DNA of 64,000 nt. It comes from Rhizobium sp. NFR03 (GTDB lineage: Bacteria > Pseudomonadota > Alphaproteobacteria > Rhizobiales > Rhizobiaceae). The position numbers and the translations under genes are program-made. The notes under the pieces were generated by a model. The model searched no databases. It was not told where the DNA came from and worked only from the letters and a program-made list of their open reading frames with translations. Numbering within the stretch: position 1 is the stretch's first letter; each line of letters starts with the position of its first letter. The DNA is taken from the NCBI RefSeq assembly GCF_900111275.1, contig NZ_FOGR01000003.1, positions 186,001 to 250,000 of the forward strand, in the 5' to 3' direction. Shown here piece by piece: positions 62,130 through 64,000 of the stretch.

Positions 62130-62162
62130 GCAGGAACCGGGTTGTTAGCGCCCGGTTCCTGC
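62130..62162 (-). terminator. tuf terminator
   Basis: Perfect 12-bp arms GCAGGAACCGGG (62151-62162) and CCCGGTTCCTGC (62130-62141) on the minus strand lead, after CGC-like bases, into TTTTT (62123-62127). It is a strong terminator 23 bases after the tuf stop. Confidence 0.9.
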
Positions 62163-62185
62163 TAGGTCAACGGCCTAGCCGCTGA

Positions 62186-63361
<1,176 letters not shown>

Positions 63362-63430
63362 TTTCGGCTCTCCATCTGTGGCCCCTTGCGGGGTTCAATT
63401 CTGTTTTAACGGGCGTCAGTCAAGCTCCGG

Positions 63431-64000
63431 TCACTTCTGACCGGAGTACTTCGCCTGGATTTCGGTTGCGACGTTCGACGGAACCGGTGCGTAGTGATCG
63501 AAGACCATCGAGTACTGCGCGCGGCCCTGGCTCATGGAGCGCAGGTTGTCGACGTACTTGAACATGTTGGCCAGCGGAACGTTGGCGCTGATCACCACGG
63601 CGATACCGCGGCTTTCCTGGCCCTGGATCTGGCCACGGCGGGAGTTCAGGTCGCCGATGACGTCGCCGACGTAATCTTCGGGAGTGACGACTTCGACCTT
63701 CATCATCGGCTCGAGCAGCTGAGCGCCGGCCTTGCGCGATGCTTCACGGAAGCAGGCACGCGATGCGATTTCGAAGGCGAGGACCGAGGAGTCGACGTCA
63801 TGGAAGGCACCGTCGATGAGCGTCGCCTTGACACCGAGCATCGGGAAGCCAGCCAGCGGACCGGAAGACAGCACGCTTTCGATGCCCTTCTGAACGCCGG
63901 GGATGTATTCCTTGGGAATGGAACCACCAACGATCTTGGACTCGAACTTGAACTCGTCGCCATCCGGGTTCGGTTCGAAGATGATCTTGACGCGCGCGAA
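63431..64000 (-). CDS. fusA: Elongation factor G, C-terminal part (gene runs off the window)
   Basis: EF-G translocates tRNA and mRNA after each peptide bond. Only the last 189 codons are in the window, covering domains IV and V: GYIP-type text as [21 protein letters not shown] broken by the family turn, [48 protein letters not shown] (broken at the D-L-N-x-R-R-G motif) and [17 protein letters not shown]. It precedes tuf in the standard str-operon order, so rpsG and rpsL should lie just beyond the window edge. Confidence 0.98.
   Translation of the reverse strand, partial: FARVKIIFEPNPDGDEFKFESKIVGGSIPKEYIPGVQKGIESVLSSGPLAGFPMLGVKATLIDGAFHDVDSSVLAFEIASRACFREASRKAGAQLLEPMMKVEVVTPEDYVGDVIGDLNSRRGQIQGQESRGIAVVISANVPLANMFKYVDNLRSMSQGRAQYSMVFDHYAPVPSNVATEIQAKYSGQK

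Overview
The window is chromosomal DNA from an alphaproteobacterium, most likely a member of the Rhizobiaceae (Rhizobium/Agrobacterium group). The evidence is the high GC content, the complete S10-spc-alpha ribosomal gene array with adk after secY, the typical rhizobial gene sets (thrS-yidD-NifU-like-folE-hisI; adhC...fghA-fluC-rluC-HAD-ATP12; mgtE with a LiuR-type MerR regulator), and families largely confined to alphaproteobacteria (DUF2336, DUF1489, PAS_5, BTLCP). There are no insertion sequences, prophage genes or CRISPR arrays. This is stable core genome rather than an island.

Layout. 1-3697 (minus strand): a short cluster resembling the polyprenyl-phosphate-arabinose pathway: a HAD phosphatase fused to a UbiA prenyltransferase, a DprE1-like FAD oxidase, a small EamA-type membrane protein, and an SDR epimerase cut by the window edge. 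3826-14085: mixed single genes, including an exported hydrolase, parE, a GNAT, an extended SDR, DUF2336, a CitE-like protein, a flavin reductase-like protein, a nitroreductase and a secreted protein. 14161-19862: thrS, yidD, a NifU/IscU-like scaffold, folE, hisI and a patatin. 19891-25134: a CBS protein, a rhomboid protease, PAS_5 and PilZ proteins, and a LapG-like BTLCP protease behind an AT-rich regulatory region. 25280-33914: a SPOR-tailed D,D-carboxypeptidase, sdaA, membrane proteins, a MerR regulator, mgtE and a degenerate peptide deformylase. A tRNA-Leu(GAG) follows, then lipB, an EamA transporter and an XRE regulator.

36679-43193 (plus strand) is a tight run built around glutathione-dependent formaldehyde oxidation (adhC and fghA), with fluC, rluC, a HAD hydrolase and the ATP12 chaperone. 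On the minus strand follow a gdx/sugE guanidinium exporter, preceded by what reads as a guanidine-II (mini-ykkC) riboswitch, and the rarA-degP pair.

46721-64000 (minus strand) is the translation super-cluster. In transcription order it is fusA (partial), tuf, rpsJ-rplC-rplD-rplW-rplB-rpsS-rplV-rpsC-rplP-rpmC-rpsQ, rplN-rplX-rplE-rpsN-rpsH-rplF-rplR-rpsE-rpmD-rplO-secY-adk, rpsM-rpsK-rpoA-rplQ. Hairpins and promoter-like sites sit exactly at the tuf/S10, S10/spc, rplO/secY and adk/alpha junctions. The array therefore appears to be several transcription units, not one operon.

The most distinctive items are the candidate guanidine-II riboswitch with an SD-masking hairpin, the arabinose-donor-like cluster, a promoter that fires straight into a terminator at the S10/spc boundary, the peptide deformylase paralogue lacking two metal ligands, and several 5' leaders whose hairpins cover start regions. 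All calls are by reading alone; no database search was run.
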